Shown: positions 33,836-46,607 of the stretch, one piece after another
Numbering within the stretch: the first letter of the stretch is position 1
Layout of the letters: every line of letters starts with the position of its first letter
Assembly: GCA_021736135.1 (NCBI GenBank)
Contig: JAIPGO010000005.1
Span: forward strand, 1 to 64,000
DNA length: 64,000 nucleotides
Source: Candidatus Cloacimonadota bacterium
GTDB lineage: Bacteria; Cloacimonadota; Cloacimonadia; Cloacimonadales; TCS61
Reading direction: 5' to 3'
Notes under the pieces: model-generated
What the model was told of the DNA's origin: nothing
Databases searched by the model: none
The model's input: the letters and a program-made list of their open reading frames with translations, nothing else
Translations under genes and position numbers: made by a program

Positions 33836-35626
33836 TTATTCGTCTTTGCGGAGAATAAGCAAGCCCAGTTCCTCAAGCTGTTTTTCGTCAACAATGCCCG
33901 GAGCGTCGCTCATCATGTCTACTGCCTGCAGGCTTTTGGGGAAAGCGATCACGTCACGCAGACTCGCAGCTCTGGTCATGAGCATCACCATCCGGTCTAT
34001 ACCGGGAGCTATTCCGCCATGCGGTGGCGTGCCATATTTGAGTGCGGTGAGGAAAAATCCGAATTTCCGCTGCAGTTCTTCTTCAGTGAAACCAAGAACG
34101 TCAAATATCTTGCGCTGGATATCCAGACGGTGACATCTGATACTGCCGGAAGAAAGTTCCACTCCGTTGCATACCAGGTCATATAGCTGTCCGTCAATCT
34201 TATCCAGAGAATTTTCTTCTTCAAAATAATGCAAATGCTCTTCCTTGGGCATGGTGAACATGTGATGCATGGTTTCCCATCTGGCAGCATCTTCATTGTA
34301 TTCAAACATAGGGAATTCCGTCACCCACAAAAAATTAAATTCCGCCGGAACATAAAGCTGCAGTTCTCGCCCGAAATAGTTCCTGATTTCTGCCAGCACT
34401 TTAAAAACAATTTTATCAGAATCCGCGACAAAAAGCAACAGATCCCCATCCTGGGCGGACGAAGCCTTGATGATTTCCAGCTTTTCCTCATCTGATAAAA
34501 ACTTGCTGATCCCGGCAGTCAGATCTCCTTCCAGTACTTTGCAGAAGGCCAGTCCTTTGCCACCCAGATGTTTGGCAATATCGGTCAATCCGTCAATCTG
34601 TTTGCGTGAATATTCTGCACATCCGGGGACTGCCACACAGCGTATGGAGCCGCCATTTTCCAGGGCATCCTTAAACACTTTAAATTCACTGGCGCTCACG
34701 ATTCCGCTCAAATCTGTCAATTCCATACCAAAACGGAGGTCAGGTTTATCAATACCGAAACGCCGCATAGATTCACGATAGGTCAAACGCGGGAACGGGA
34801 TTTGCAAATCAATATCCAGGCATTTCTTAAAAACGTATTTAAATAATTCTTCATTAATGGTGAAAATGTCATCGGGAGTAATAAAACTCATTTCCATATC
34901 AAGCTGAGTAAATTCCGGCTGGCGATCTGCCCGCAGGTCTTCATCACGAAAGCAGCGTGCAATCTGAAAATATCTATCAAAACCGGCTATCATCAGAAGC
35001 TGTTTATAGATCTGCGGACTCTGGGGAAGGGCAAAAAATTTCCCGGGATATACACGGCTGGGTACCAGGTAATCACGGGCACCTTCCGGAGTGCTTTTCA
35101 TCAAAGTCGGCGTCTCGATTTCATAAAATCCCCGTTCATTCAAGAATTCACGAATAGCAAAAATCACCTGGTGCCGTTTCAATATTTTTTCTTTCAAAAC
35201 AGGACGCCGCAAATCAAGATAACGGTATTGCAGACGTAGATTTTCATCTGCCAGAATCTTATCATTGATCTGCACCGGCAACGGTTCTGATATATTGAGC
35301 AGCAAAAGTTCATCTGCTTCCACTTCGATCTCACCTGTTGCCATATCCGTATTCATATTACCTTCGCTGCGGGGTTTTACGGTGCCGGTTATCCCGATCA
35401 CAAACTCATTACGCAATCTATGCGCTTTTTCCTGCAAAGCTTCCTTCTCCGGCTGAAAAACAACCTGCACAATTCCAGTCACATCCCGAAGATCAATAAA
35501 AATCAAATTACCCAGATCACGCCTGCGATGCACCCAGCCCATAAGCGTTACCTGCTGCCCTTTTTGAGCCATTCCTAATTCACCCGCATTATGACTGCGC
35601 TTCGTTTTTCCTAATAAATCAAGCAT
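33836..35626 (-). CDS. aspS: Aspartyl-tRNA synthetase
   Basis: A 596-aa bacterial-type class II synthetase. It has the N-terminal anticodon-binding OB fold ([20 protein letters not shown]), motif 2 [19 protein letters not shown], the inserted GAD domain (about 300-420), and motif 3 [13 protein letters not shown]. Leu38 in RRDLGN corresponds to the residue that is His in non-discriminating enzymes, which favours an enzyme charging only tRNA-Asp; this is a hint only. It heads the aspS-mtaB-mlaFD operon and has GGAG before its ATG. Confidence 0.95.
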   Translation of the reverse strand: MLDLLGKTKRSHNAGELGMAQKGQQVTLMGWVHRRRDLGNLIFIDLRDVTGIVQVVFQPEKEALQEKAHRLRNEFVIGITGTVKPRSEGNMNTDMATGEIEVEADELLLLNISEPLPVQINDKILADENLRLQYRYLDLRRPVLKEKILKRHQVIFAIREFLNERGFYEIETPTLMKSTPEGARDYLVPSRVYPGKFFALPQSPQIYKQLLMIAGFDRYFQIARCFRDEDLRADRQPEFTQLDMEMSFITPDDIFTINEELFKYVFKKCLDIDLQIPFPRLTYRESMRRFGIDKPDLRFGMELTDLSGIVSASEFKVFKDALENGGSIRCVAVPGCAEYSRKQIDGLTDIAKHLGGKGLAFCKVLEGDLTAGISKFLSDEEKLEIIKASSAQDGDLLLFVADSDKIVFKVLAEIRNYFGRELQLYVPAEFNFLWVTEFPMFEYNEDAARWETMHHMFTMPKEEHLHYFEEENSLDKIDGQLYDLVCNGVELSSGSIRCHRLDIQRKIFDVLGFTEEELQRKFGFFLTALKYGTPPHGGIAPGIDRMVMLMTRAASLRDVIAFPKSLQAVDMMSDAPGIVDEKQLEELGLLILRKDE

Positions 35627-35989
35627 ATTTTACTCCATTATAATTCAATTCTTTAAGATTCTGAAAAGAAATTATGTAACCCCTCTTTGTCAAGCCAATA
35701 TATTTCTTAAACACGCATCCCCCCGAAACTTTTAAATATATCACCGTTGTGGAGTTTCATTTTCCTGCCAGGGATATATTTATATAGCGTAAGGTTGACT
35801 CGGTATTACGAGACTACCTTGTGAATGATTACACTCACCACTCCACATCATGAATAATAAAACGGGAAGATGCCGGAATATATTTTTTAAAAATGAATAA
35901 GCATTATGCGCCTGATGCCCTTTATACATAAGGTTCATATTAGGTTTATTGGGCGTAAAAGCCTTATATACTGAATTGCTTCTACAAAA
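35627..35989. other. Intergenic stretch between the aspS and gyrase operons
   Basis: It lies between the aspS start and the terminator of the gyrase operon. It should hold the aspS promoter. I see no gene, strong hairpin or repeat apart from AT-rich tracts. Confidence 0.4.
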
Positions 35990-36011
35990 AGAAGCCCTGC
36001 GGACAGGGCTT
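35990..36011 (-). terminator. Terminator of the gyrase operon
   Basis: On the minus strand GAAGCCCTG-TCCG-CAGGGCTTC is followed by TTTTT, 28 bases after the stop of the gene at 36039. A classic intrinsic terminator. Confidence 0.9.
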
Positions 36012-36038
36012 CAATTATTACTACACAACCTGAAAAAT

Positions 36039-36635
36039 TCAGCGTCGAAATTTGAGCAGCTTATCTTTATAGATCAAAGTCAGCTCGTCATTACTTACTT
36101 TTGCTTTGGGGAAAAAAATGTATCCTGACCTCTTGGCATTAGGATAGATTTCTCCAAATCCGAAAGAATCGGAGAGAAGGTTACGCTTGGCACGACGCCA
36201 TTCTTCCAGAATATTTGTCTGGTCATTTAGCGTTACCAGGCGGTCTACTTCCTTTTCTTCCACGTTTTTGATCACCAGATACTGCAATTCATTATGCAGC
36301 AGAATATCCTCAATCTGCTCAACCGTAAGAGGATCGAACTGATTACCATTCTGATCTAAAAGAGCAAAATCAGTCTTTGCCACCTGGAGCTTTTGTTCTT
36401 TATTATTCTTCACACTAACGTAAAAAGTAGTGAAGTAATCATTCAGATTCTGCGGCTCGCGAGACCAGTAACGGCATTGCGCCACCAGTTCCGTATCTGA
36501 ATCACGATACAGATAAGCATCATTGATGATCTGCGCTCCCGGTGAACCTACCGGCAAATAACGAACTGCACAGCTTCCAATAACCAGCAAAAGCAGCAGC
36601 GACAACCAATACCAGAATTTCCAAGTCTTTTTCAT
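36039..36635 (-). CDS. Conserved-type lipoprotein of unknown function
   Basis: A 198-aa lipoprotein. The membrane signal WYWLSLLLLLVIGSC gives lipidated Cys22. The mature part is beta-rich with FYVSVKNNKEQKLQVAKTDFALLD, resembling small extracellular beta-sandwich modules that carry conserved TDF/ALLD segments. It lies 12 bases after gyrA and shares its terminator. I do not recognise the family. Confidence 0.7.
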   Translation of the reverse strand: MKKTWKFWYWLSLLLLLVIGSCAVRYLPVGSPGAQIINDAYLYRDSDTELVAQCRYWSREPQNLNDYFTTFYVSVKNNKEQKLQVAKTDFALLDQNGNQFDPLTVEQIEDILLHNELQYLVIKNVEEKEVDRLVTLNDQTNILEEWRRAKRNLLSDSFGFGEIYPNAKRSGYIFFPKAKVSNDELTLIYKDKLLKFRR

Positions 36636-36647
36636 AGCAACCTCTAC

Positions 36648-39293
36648 TTAAAGATCAAGTTCTTCCTGAACCGAATCCCGTGTATCTGCTTCCGGAAAGT
36701 CTTCATCTTCCTCAACAGAATCGTCATCTATTGTTAAAGGGGATTCCTCATTGTCAACATCATTATCATCTTCATCATCTATTATGTCCGGTGAATCTTC
36801 GGAAATTACTTCTTCATCGCCGTTTTCTTCACCTTCAATTTCTGTTTCATCAAACTCAGTGTCATCTTCATCTTCCGGCGTGATACGGGCAATATCAAAT
36901 ACCTTATCACCCTTATTCAAGCCAATCAGACGCACACCCTGAGTATTTCTGCCGATTACAGAGATCTTATCCACGCACTGACGGATGATCATACCATCTT
37001 TGGTAACTATCATCAGATCATCATTATCAACCACTTCCATTAAGGCGATGAGATTGCCGTTGCGTGCCGTTGTACGCAGCGTGATAACACCTTTAGACCC
37101 GCGTTTCGTTTTATTGTAGTCATTGATAAAAGTACGTTTACCGTAACCGTTTTCACTGATCGCCAGCAGCGTGCCTTCTCTTTTTACGATGACCATCGCC
37201 ACAACCACATCATCATCACGCAAACTGATTCCACGTACACCACGGGAATTTCTGCCTACTGAACGTACGTCTTCTTCACTAAAGCGGTTAGCAAACCCAT
37301 ACTTTGTGGCCAGAATTATGTCATTCCCCCCTTCTGTGATCTGGGAATCAATCAACTGATCATCTTCATCAAGGTTGATGGCAATAATTCCTGTTACGCG
37401 AGGATGACTGTATGCCTGCAGGTCTGTCTTTTTTACAGTTCCCTTGCGGGTAACCATTGTGATGAAATAGGGTTGTTCAAAATCACGTACCGTCACAAAG
37501 GATTCTATCTTTTCCTCCCGCTGGATCTGAATAAGATTCACGATAGCTTTTCCACGCGCGGATCTGCCAACCTTGGGAATCCTGTGCACCTTCAGCCAGT
37601 AACATCTGCCTAGATTTGTGAAGAAAAGTATATAAGCATGCGTTGAAGCTACAAAAATGGATTCCACAAAATCTTCCTCTTTCAGATTGGAACCGGAAAG
37701 TCCTTTGCCTCCGCGCCCCTGCTTGCGGTATGTATCGCTGGACATCCGCTTGATATAACCTTCATGCGAAATTGTGACTACCATCTCTTCATCGGCGATC
37801 ATATCTTCAGTCTCAATATCGGTAGAGCCCTCCAGAATGACTGTTCTTCTGGGATCTGCAAATCTATCTCTGATTTCCTGAGTTTCTTCCTTGATAATAT
37901 TCATGCGCAGCTCCCGCGTTGCCAGTATTTCCTGTAAACGCGCCACTGTTGCCAGAATATCGTTATATTCCGCTTCCAGTTTCTCTCTTTCCAGTCCCGT
38001 GAGTTTCTGCAAACGCATATCAAGAATTGCTCTTGCCTGAATCTCACTGAGATTGAATTTCGCCTGCAGATTATCACTGGCATCCTGGGTACTGCTCGAA
38101 GCACGTATCGTCGCTATCACTTCATCAATATTATCTAGGGCTATGCGCAGTCCTTCCAGAATGTGCAGACGCTTTTCCGCATTATCCAGTTCAAATTGTG
38201 TTCTGCGCACGATGACTTCATGACGAAACTTGATAAATTCCTCAATCAATTCCTTTATGTTCAGCACTTTGGGCACTCCGCCCACCAGACAGCGATTGCT
38301 TACACTGAAACTGGACTGCAACTGTGTATATTTATACAGTTTGTTTAAAACAGCACTGCCTTCTGCATTCCGTTTGATCATGATCACCAGGCGCATACCC
38401 TGTCGTCCGGATTCATCTCTGATATCGGCAATTCCTTCAATGCGTTTTTCTTTTACCAGACTCACGATCTTCTCGATGAGCAGGGTTTTACTTATCATAT
38501 AGGGTATTTCTGTGATTACGATCAACTCGGCACCGTTAGTCTTCAATTCAATGGCAGCCTTACCGCGCATCATCACTCTGCCGCTGCCGGTTTCAAAATA
38601 ATCCCGGATACCTGCCTTTCCTATGATATAGCCACCCGTGGGAAAATCTGGTCCTTCGATATAATTTAACATATCAAGCGGAGTAAGCTCAGGGTCATCA
38701 ACTAAAGCAATGATCCCGTCACATACTTCGCCAATATTATGAGGTGAAAGATTTGTCGCCATACCTACGGCGATACCTGTGGAACCATTTACCAGCAGGT
38801 TGGGAAATTTGGAAGGAAATACTTTCGGCTCCTGCCGTGTATCATCGTAATTAGATTGAAAATCTACTGTTTCCTTTTCCAGGTCTGCCATCAGTTCCAC
38901 GGCTCCCTGCTGCAACCGGGCTTCCGTATAACGCATCGCAGCCGGGGGATCACCATCCTGGGAACCAAAATTACCCTGTCCGTCAACCAGCATATAACGC
39001 AAACTCCAGGGTTGCGCCATTCGAACCATCGTGGGATAAATAACCTGTTCACCATGCGGATGATAATTACCGGAAGTATCGCCGGCGATCTTGGCGCATT
39101 TTCTAAAACCTTTACCAGGTGACAGGTTCAGTTCATTCATAGCAAATAATATGCGACGCTGTGATGGTTTTAAGCCATCACGCACATCCGGCAGTGCCCG
39201 GGAAACAATAACGCTCATGGAATAAGCCATGTACGCTTTCTTTAAAACTTCATCTATTTCTATACTTTCAATTCTTGATCTATCGTGTATCAT
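36648..39293 (-). CDS. gyrA: DNA gyrase subunit A
   Basis: An 881-aa type II topoisomerase subunit that cleaves and rejoins DNA. The catalytic Tyr122 is in [10 protein letters not shown], in exactly the E. coli position, and the GyrA box QGRGGKG in the C-terminal pinwheel marks it as gyrase rather than topoisomerase IV. The quinolone region reads [11 protein letters not shown]: residue 83 is Gln instead of Ser and residue 87 is Pro instead of Asp. The last 80 residues are extremely acidic, from [10 protein letters not shown] onward. It starts 10 bases after gyrB, with AAGGGGG upstream. Confidence 0.96.
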   Translation of the reverse strand: MIHDRSRIESIEIDEVLKKAYMAYSMSVIVSRALPDVRDGLKPSQRRILFAMNELNLSPGKGFRKCAKIAGDTSGNYHPHGEQVIYPTMVRMAQPWSLRYMLVDGQGNFGSQDGDPPAAMRYTEARLQQGAVELMADLEKETVDFQSNYDDTRQEPKVFPSKFPNLLVNGSTGIAVGMATNLSPHNIGEVCDGIIALVDDPELTPLDMLNYIEGPDFPTGGYIIGKAGIRDYFETGSGRVMMRGKAAIELKTNGAELIVITEIPYMISKTLLIEKIVSLVKEKRIEGIADIRDESGRQGMRLVIMIKRNAEGSAVLNKLYKYTQLQSSFSVSNRCLVGGVPKVLNIKELIEEFIKFRHEVIVRRTQFELDNAEKRLHILEGLRIALDNIDEVIATIRASSSTQDASDNLQAKFNLSEIQARAILDMRLQKLTGLEREKLEAEYNDILATVARLQEILATRELRMNIIKEETQEIRDRFADPRRTVILEGSTDIETEDMIADEEMVVTISHEGYIKRMSSDTYRKQGRGGKGLSGSNLKEEDFVESIFVASTHAYILFFTNLGRCYWLKVHRIPKVGRSARGKAIVNLIQIQREEKIESFVTVRDFEQPYFITMVTRKGTVKKTDLQAYSHPRVTGIIAINLDEDDQLIDSQITEGGNDIILATKYGFANRFSEEDVRSVGRNSRGVRGISLRDDDVVVAMVIVKREGTLLAISENGYGKRTFINDYNKTKRGSKGVITLRTTARNGNLIALMEVVDNDDLMIVTKDGMIIRQCVDKISVIGRNTQGVRLIGLNKGDKVFDIARITPEDEDDTEFDETEIEGEENGDEEVISEDSPDIIDDEDDNDVDNEESPLTIDDDSVEEDEDFPEADTRDSVQEELDL

Positions 39294-39303
39294 TCATTCC
39301 CCC

Positions 39304-41223
<1,920 letters not shown>

Positions 41224-41272
41224 TCAATTACATATTTTTTCACTGAAAATTTTATCTTTTATTTTCAGAGAC

Positions 41273-41300
41273 AGTTTATACCCTGCCTGACCAATGTCAA
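41273..41300 (-). promoter_or_regulatory. Candidate gyrB promoter
   Basis: On the minus strand TTGACA (41300-41295) is followed after 16 bases by TAAACT, overlapping TATAAA. The distance to the gyrB start allows a leader of about 55 nt. Confidence 0.5.
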
Positions 41301-41684
41301 ATATTTTTTTTGCAATAAGTTAGCTTACTTTAAGGTCTTTTTTCAAACCTCCGATTTATCATACATAACTCATTGATATATATTGGTTTAAATACTTCAA
41401 CCATTTCAGGCCACCTCATTACTCTCGGTAAACTTTTTTCATAAGCCCTCATAAAGCTCATATACGCCTTTTTTACACTCCTCGGCTATTGTATTTACAG
41501 AATATATTAATATTATTTGCTATTAGTTTATTTACTATTTATTAGTATTTTACCTATAGAACGAACCTTTGTTCTTTCAACTCTGATTAACTTAATAACA
41601 ATATTTCAATATGTTATGTAATGTATTTTTAAATTTAATTAACTATTAATTATTTCAGGAATAATTATACATCTGCCGTACAGC
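41301..41684. other. AT-rich intergenic stretch upstream of gyrB
   Basis: Very AT-rich, with no gene, tRNA or clear hairpin. The remaining 41735-41940, between the 50-bp hairpin and glmM, also has no supported feature. Confidence 0.4.
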
Positions 41685-41734
41685 CACAACAAGAAACATA
41701 CCCGCAAAAAAATACGGGTATGTTTCTTGTTGTG
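41685..41734. terminator. Bidirectional terminator hairpin (dispersed 50-bp family, copy 2)
   Basis: A 20-bp perfect stem, CACAACAAGAAACATACCCG, pairs with its complement around the loop CAAAAAAATA; flanking CAGC and GCTG extend the stem by 4 bp. Exactly 50 bp, as at 1021-1070. Relative to copy 1 (reverse complement), stem positions 9/42 and 14/37 differ by compensatory changes. It lies between the glmM 3' end and the gyrB promoter region. Confidence 0.8.
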
Positions 41735-41940
41735 GCTGGAGTCTGGCACATCAGGGGATTGGATTTAGGATATTTTGGAAACACCGGCTTTAGAGCGGGT
41801 ATAATGGCAGCCTAAGAGTCAGAGAAGTATTATGTATGTGATTTAGAAAAAAATCCTGCTCAGGAGGCAGAAATGGGGCTGAGATTATGAATCAGCAGCC
41901 GGGATGTCCTATGCAAAATCCCGGCTGCGAAAAAAGCTGC

Positions 41941-43296
41941 TTATGTTATCCCTTTTAGCAACCTGGTAATGGTTTCGGCGCAAAGTTCGGAGCTACGGGT
42001 AGCGGAATCACTTTCCACATAGACGCGGACTATGGGTTCGGTACCGCTTTTACGGATGTGAATCCAGTATTTATCGCCGAGGATCTTAATGCCGTCTGTG
42101 CGGTCGACTTTATTGACCAGGGCGATTTTTTCTGCATTATCCATGACGCTGTCGAGTTTCTCGGGAACGACCTTGATCTTGTCTTTTTTGAAGTAATAGC
42201 GGGGGATTACTTCAGCGAGAGTGCTGATGCTTTTCCCGCTTTGAGCCATATAGGCTAGTATGAGAGCGATTCCGGCAGGTGCATCGCGCGTATAGTGCAC
42301 CTCGGGACAGATGATGCCGCCATTTCCTTCTCCTCCGACGGGGCTTTGCAGTTCCAGCATTTTTTTGCCGACGTTGATCTCGCCAATGCGAGTGCGAATG
42401 ACACTGCAGCCGTAACGTGCGGCGATATCTTCCGAAGCCATTGATGAGGAAAGATTGGTGACCACTGTTCCCGGTTTACGGGAAAGAATAAAATCTTCTG
42501 CCAGCAGCAGCGAAAATTCTTCACTGAGACAAGCTCCGTTTTCATCTACAATGCTGAGTCTATCGACATCGGGATCAGTGGCAAAACCTATATCTGCTTT
42601 TGATTTTCTTACGGCAGCACATAACTGGGTAAGATTTTCATTCAGAGGTTCAGGCGGATGGGCAAAAATACCTGTAGGCTCGGAATTAAGTTCAATCACT
42701 TCGCAGCCGAGTTGACGCAGCAGCAGTGGTGAGATGAGACCTCCGGCGCCATTGACGGAATCAATAACCACCTTGAATTTTGCTTTTCTGATCTTTTCCA
42801 GATCAAGATAGGGAATGTTTAAAATAGCCTCAATATGTATTGCCGTGGCATTATCAAAAGTACTTAGAGTACCCATCCCGTCATATCGTAGCCAGCCGGG
42901 AAGCGTATCCAGGCTGTTAAGGAAATTATCGGCTTTTTCAGGGAAGAGGAACATACCGTTTTCGCCAACGAATTTCATTGCATTCCATTCTTCCGGATTA
43001 TGCGAAGCAGTGACAGAAATACCGCCGGCGGCATCAGCATCTTTTTCCACCACCAGCAGCACGGCAGGAGTGGAAACGATGCCCAGGTCAACAACGTCAC
43101 AGCCTACACTCAATAATCCGGCAACCACGGCATGGAACATGGCGATGCCGGTAGTGCGTGAATCTCTGCCCACGATGATTTTCCCTCGCCGGGAATAAAT
43201 ACCGAAATGGGCCGCGTACCTGAGAGCAAGATCAGGAGTGAGAGTATCACCATAGATACCTCGGACTCCCGAAACTGAAACCATTAGTTTACTCAT
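41941..43296 (-). CDS. glmM: Phosphoglucosamine mutase-like phosphohexomutase
   Basis: A 451-aa alpha-D-phosphohexomutase. The phosphoserine loop is SVTASHNPEEWNAMKF, the metal site DPDVDRLSIVD, the sugar loop GGEGNGGI and the phosphate-binding end RKSGTEPIVRVYVE. It likely makes glucosamine-1-phosphate for peptidoglycan and LPS, though a phosphomannomutase role is possible. It has GGGAGG before its ATG and follows the AddA-like gene. Confidence 0.85.
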   Translation of the reverse strand: MSKLMVSVSGVRGIYGDTLTPDLALRYAAHFGIYSRRGKIIVGRDSRTTGIAMFHAVVAGLLSVGCDVVDLGIVSTPAVLLVVEKDADAAGGISVTASHNPEEWNAMKFVGENGMFLFPEKADNFLNSLDTLPGWLRYDGMGTLSTFDNATAIHIEAILNIPYLDLEKIRKAKFKVVIDSVNGAGGLISPLLLRQLGCEVIELNSEPTGIFAHPPEPLNENLTQLCAAVRKSKADIGFATDPDVDRLSIVDENGACLSEEFSLLLAEDFILSRKPGTVVTNLSSSMASEDIAARYGCSVIRTRIGEINVGKKMLELQSPVGGEGNGGIICPEVHYTRDAPAGIALILAYMAQSGKSISTLAEVIPRYYFKKDKIKVVPEKLDSVMDNAEKIALVNKVDRTDGIKILGDKYWIHIRKSGTEPIVRVYVESDSATRSSELCAETITRLLKGIT

Positions 43297-43316
43297 AAAA
43301 TTATCCTCCCTAATAT

Positions 43317-46300
43317 TCAGGAAATGTTTATACTGAGAAAAATCCCGTCTTTGACACTATAATTGTGCTTTTTAACGAAGGGAATGTTCTTAATTATCTT
43401 TTTATAATTATCTAACTGCCATTGATCTGTGATCCTGCCGGTCTTATAATCCAGAATGACAATTTCCCGACGGGTATGACTGACGAGCAGGCGGTCTATA
43501 CGGAATTCCTCTTTTTTATCATTAAAAATGGCAAATTCCCGATACACAACATCCCAGTACTTTTCAGCGAAATATGCGGCATTATCATGCAGAAAAGCCT
43601 GTAACTGCGCAGCAACTGACCTGATACGGTCGGCAGGTATCAGATTGCCGTAGTAATTGAGCGTTGCCTGGAGTGCCAGTTCACGCTGGCGGGGTTCATC
43701 GAACTCGATTTGTTCGAGATAATAATGCGCCAGATTACCCAGCAGGCGGGCATGAGTTTCCGCTTTGAGAATTTCCGGCTGCAGACATTTCTCCCAGTTG
43801 TCTCGGGGCAGAAGAGTATCAGCTGGAGGGGCTTCAAACCAGCGGGAAACATCGGTAGCGGAATCCAGAACCATAACCTTGATCTCCAGTTTTTCCTGAT
43901 ATTTTTCCAGTCTTCCATATTCGATAAGCAGGTCATTGCCATTTATCACGGATTCCTTCTCAAATTCGGAAAGCAGGCTGTGGATCATCAGTTTATTGGT
44001 TTTCAGGTCATCGCTATCCACTTCTTTCAAATAGCCTTCTATGCCATTCTTATTGCCGTAAGTAAATAAACCCAGCAGGTTTCTTTTGGCTCGCGTCAAC
44101 GCCACATACCAGATATTAACAGCTTCAATAGTTTCCTTTTTCTGCTGGCGCAATGCCAGAGAAGCACGGGAAGTGGCTTCAATCAGCGAAGTGAAATAAT
44201 AGGAAAAGAAGCAATCCGTGAGGTTTGCATAATGTTCATCAAAGTCGGGATATATGGTTAATTCCTGAGCCCCCCCCCTGCCGGAAGAGCTTTTCAGCAT
44301 CAGAATAACGGTATCGAATTCCAGTCCTTTCGACTTGTGGATAGACATGATCTTCAGAGCATCCTGCTGCTGAATGCCTGCCTGGAGCAATTCTTCGGAA
44401 CTTTCCTTTTCTTCCAGAAAGCGCAGCAGACCGGAAAGATCATGCGGAAAATCAAGCTGCAGCAGGAATTGACGGGCGATAACATCGAGGATTTTTTGCA
44501 GATTGACCAGATCGGTTTCCTGAGCAAATGTTTTACAGAAATTCAATTTACGCAAGGCTGTTTTTGCCAGTTCCAGGGGCTGCAGCCGCAACTGATGCAA
44601 TTCTGTTAAAATCCTGACTATCGGATATGCCCTGAATTCATTATAAAGCTTCAGGTAAAAGCTGGTTTTTTCTTTCCGGGAAGTTTTCCAGAGAACGAGG
44701 ATCTCCTTAAGGGTTCGGGAATCACAGAGCAGCAGATCGCTGCGCAGAAATTGAACCAGACTGTAGAAATCCAGGTTATTGAACCAGCGCAAAAGAAAGA
44801 GCAGCGGTTTCACGGCACGATGCTGCAGCAGTGAATTTCCCGCTTCATCAATATAACCGATACCCCTTTCCCGCAATACTGAGCAGATGGCATTTATCTC
44901 TTTGCGGGTGCGGGTGAGGATGGCTGTATTGCGGGGATCTATCTGCCCGGTTTCCAGTGCCGGCAAATAAGTATTATCAATAAAACCCGCTACTGCATTT
45001 TCGAAATCATCATTCCCGTCTTCCCTGGAAAGGCAGGTAATCTGAAAACGGCAGTAACCAGCAGTTTTACTGTTAGTGGCAACTTCTTCATATTTCCAGT
45101 CCAGACCTGCTTTATTTGTGAGAGCCGTAAAAGCGGTATTACCAAAAAGGCGGTTGACGAATTGAATAATTGCCAGACTGTTGCGGTATGATGTTGTAAG
45201 TGATTCGGATGCAAATTGACCGGGGAACATTAACTCCATATTATTCAGCAGATCACGTTCACCGGAACGCCAGGCGTAAATTGCCTGCTTTTCATCCCCG
45301 ACAATGATGACGCTGCCGATTTCGCTGACACCGCTGCCGGAAATGATCTCGCTGATCAGCGGGGAGAAGATGTTCCATTGCAAAATGCTGGTATCCTGAA
45401 ATTCATCAATGAGAATGAACCTAATGCGGTAGGCAAGCTGTTCATAAAAAATATTTAATACTTCATAATTATCTATCAGTGAGATTTCCGGATCATAGAG
45501 ATATTTCCAGGTATAAGTTGCCAGATCGGAATAGGTGAACACCTTTTCCCTGAATTTAAGTTCATCATATTTTGCAAAGACCAGTTGTGCGATTTGGAGA
45601 ATGACAGCCTGTTCCGGAACCGCCAGCAGGTAATAAAGATACAGCTTCCAGCTCTGCAGCAGGTCTTCCTGCAATTCAGTGAGTAGCAATTTGGCATCCA
45701 GCATTTTATTGCCTTTAAGAAGATAAGTGCCATTCCAGATATTCCCTTTAGCCATAGCCAGGCTGCGGTTTTTTTCCAGAAAATCCTCATCTGCAAGGAG
45801 TTGTTGCAGCAGCAGGGAAATATCATCCGGCGCTGGTTGCTCCGTAATAACCAATTTGCTGATCACATTAAGCCAGTCTTTGGGAAATATCTTGTTAAGT
45901 GGGAAACCGCTGTAATGCTGAGCCAGGAGCTCCGAAAAAGTATGGCAGAATTCCCCGGCAGCCGCCTGCAAAACCTGCAGAGCTATTTTGCCTGCTGCTG
46001 AAGAATCACCTTCTTTTATCCCGGCACGCCAGTAGAATTCAAAGAGCCAGCGTTCATCCAGAATTTTTTTGATGAAGTCATCATAAGAAGAGATATTGCG
46101 GCTGTGGGTGGTATAAAAAATTTTCTGCAGCCAGTGGAAATTAGCATCCGTCAGCAGTTCTTCATAGAGCTGCGGTAATATCTTTTCGTTATATAGAGGA
46201 TCAATGTCATATTCGGCAATATTGTGATAAGGCGCAATGAGTGACTTGAAAATCTGATTTATAAAGGAATCAAGTGTGCTGATATTGAGTTTTGCTTTAT

Positions 46301-46607
46301 TCGTAATGATCTGACGATATACTTTTTGTAAAAATTCCTCTGCCGCCTTGTCCATGACAAGATCAGGATAGAATTTCTGCAGACTGCTGATAAGTTCTGC
46401 AGCAGCAGCATCTTTTTCGACGATCTGCCGCAGAAATGAGATGATGCGCTGCCGGATCTCGCTGGTTGCCTTGCGGGTAAAGGTTATCACCACTATTTCT
46501 TCAAAACTGAGTGTTTCACGGTATTTAAGCAGCAATCCGATGAATTCGAGAGAGAGACGGTAAGTTTTTCCCGTTCCCGCGCTGGCGCGAATGATACGTG
46601 GTTTCAT
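43317..46607 (-). CDS. AddA-like UvrD-type helicase/nuclease
   Basis: A 1096-aa superfamily 1 helicase fused to a C-terminal nuclease. Walker A RASAGTGKTYRLS, motif Ia VVITFTRKATSEI, Walker B FILIDEFQDTS, motif III VGDEKQAIYAWRSGE, motif V MSIHKSKGLEFDTVI and VALTRAKRNLLG are intact. The end has a PD-(D/E)XK core: FRIDRLLVS then IVILDYKTG. With the preceding AddB-like gene (TAATG overlap) it should process double-strand breaks for recombination. A run of nine G (coding strand, 44270-44278) within SSGRGGAQ is a possible slippage site. Confidence 0.85.
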   Translation of the reverse strand: MKPRIIRASAGTGKTYRLSLEFIGLLLKYRETLSFEEIVVITFTRKATSEIRQRIISFLRQIVEKDAAAAELISSLQKFYPDLVMDKAAEEFLQKVYRQIITNKAKLNISTLDSFINQIFKSLIAPYHNIAEYDIDPLYNEKILPQLYEELLTDANFHWLQKIFYTTHSRNISSYDDFIKKILDERWLFEFYWRAGIKEGDSSAAGKIALQVLQAAAGEFCHTFSELLAQHYSGFPLNKIFPKDWLNVISKLVITEQPAPDDISLLLQQLLADEDFLEKNRSLAMAKGNIWNGTYLLKGNKMLDAKLLLTELQEDLLQSWKLYLYYLLAVPEQAVILQIAQLVFAKYDELKFREKVFTYSDLATYTWKYLYDPEISLIDNYEVLNIFYEQLAYRIRFILIDEFQDTSILQWNIFSPLISEIISGSGVSEIGSVIIVGDEKQAIYAWRSGERDLLNNMELMFPGQFASESLTTSYRNSLAIIQFVNRLFGNTAFTALTNKAGLDWKYEEVATNSKTAGYCRFQITCLSREDGNDDFENAVAGFIDNTYLPALETGQIDPRNTAILTRTRKEINAICSVLRERGIGYIDEAGNSLLQHRAVKPLLFLLRWFNNLDFYSLVQFLRSDLLLCDSRTLKEILVLWKTSRKEKTSFYLKLYNEFRAYPIVRILTELHQLRLQPLELAKTALRKLNFCKTFAQETDLVNLQKILDVIARQFLLQLDFPHDLSGLLRFLEEKESSEELLQAGIQQQDALKIMSIHKSKGLEFDTVILMLKSSSGRGGAQELTIYPDFDEHYANLTDCFFSYYFTSLIEATSRASLALRQQKKETIEAVNIWYVALTRAKRNLLGLFTYGNKNGIEGYLKEVDSDDLKTNKLMIHSLLSEFEKESVINGNDLLIEYGRLEKYQEKLEIKVMVLDSATDVSRWFEAPPADTLLPRDNWEKCLQPEILKAETHARLLGNLAHYYLEQIEFDEPRQRELALQATLNYYGNLIPADRIRSVAAQLQAFLHDNAAYFAEKYWDVVYREFAIFNDKKEEFRIDRLLVSHTRREIVILDYKTGRITDQWQLDNYKKIIKNIPFVKKHNYSVKDGIFLSINIS

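Noticed and set aside
36680-36942. Antisense ORFs opposite the GyrA acidic tail
   Set aside because: They are low-complexity mirror reads of GAx/GAT codons with no ribosome site.
41301-41684. Hidden tRNA or small gene in the AT-rich gap upstream of gyrB
   Set aside because: No T-loop GGTTCGA-type motif, cloverleaf or coding pattern is visible.
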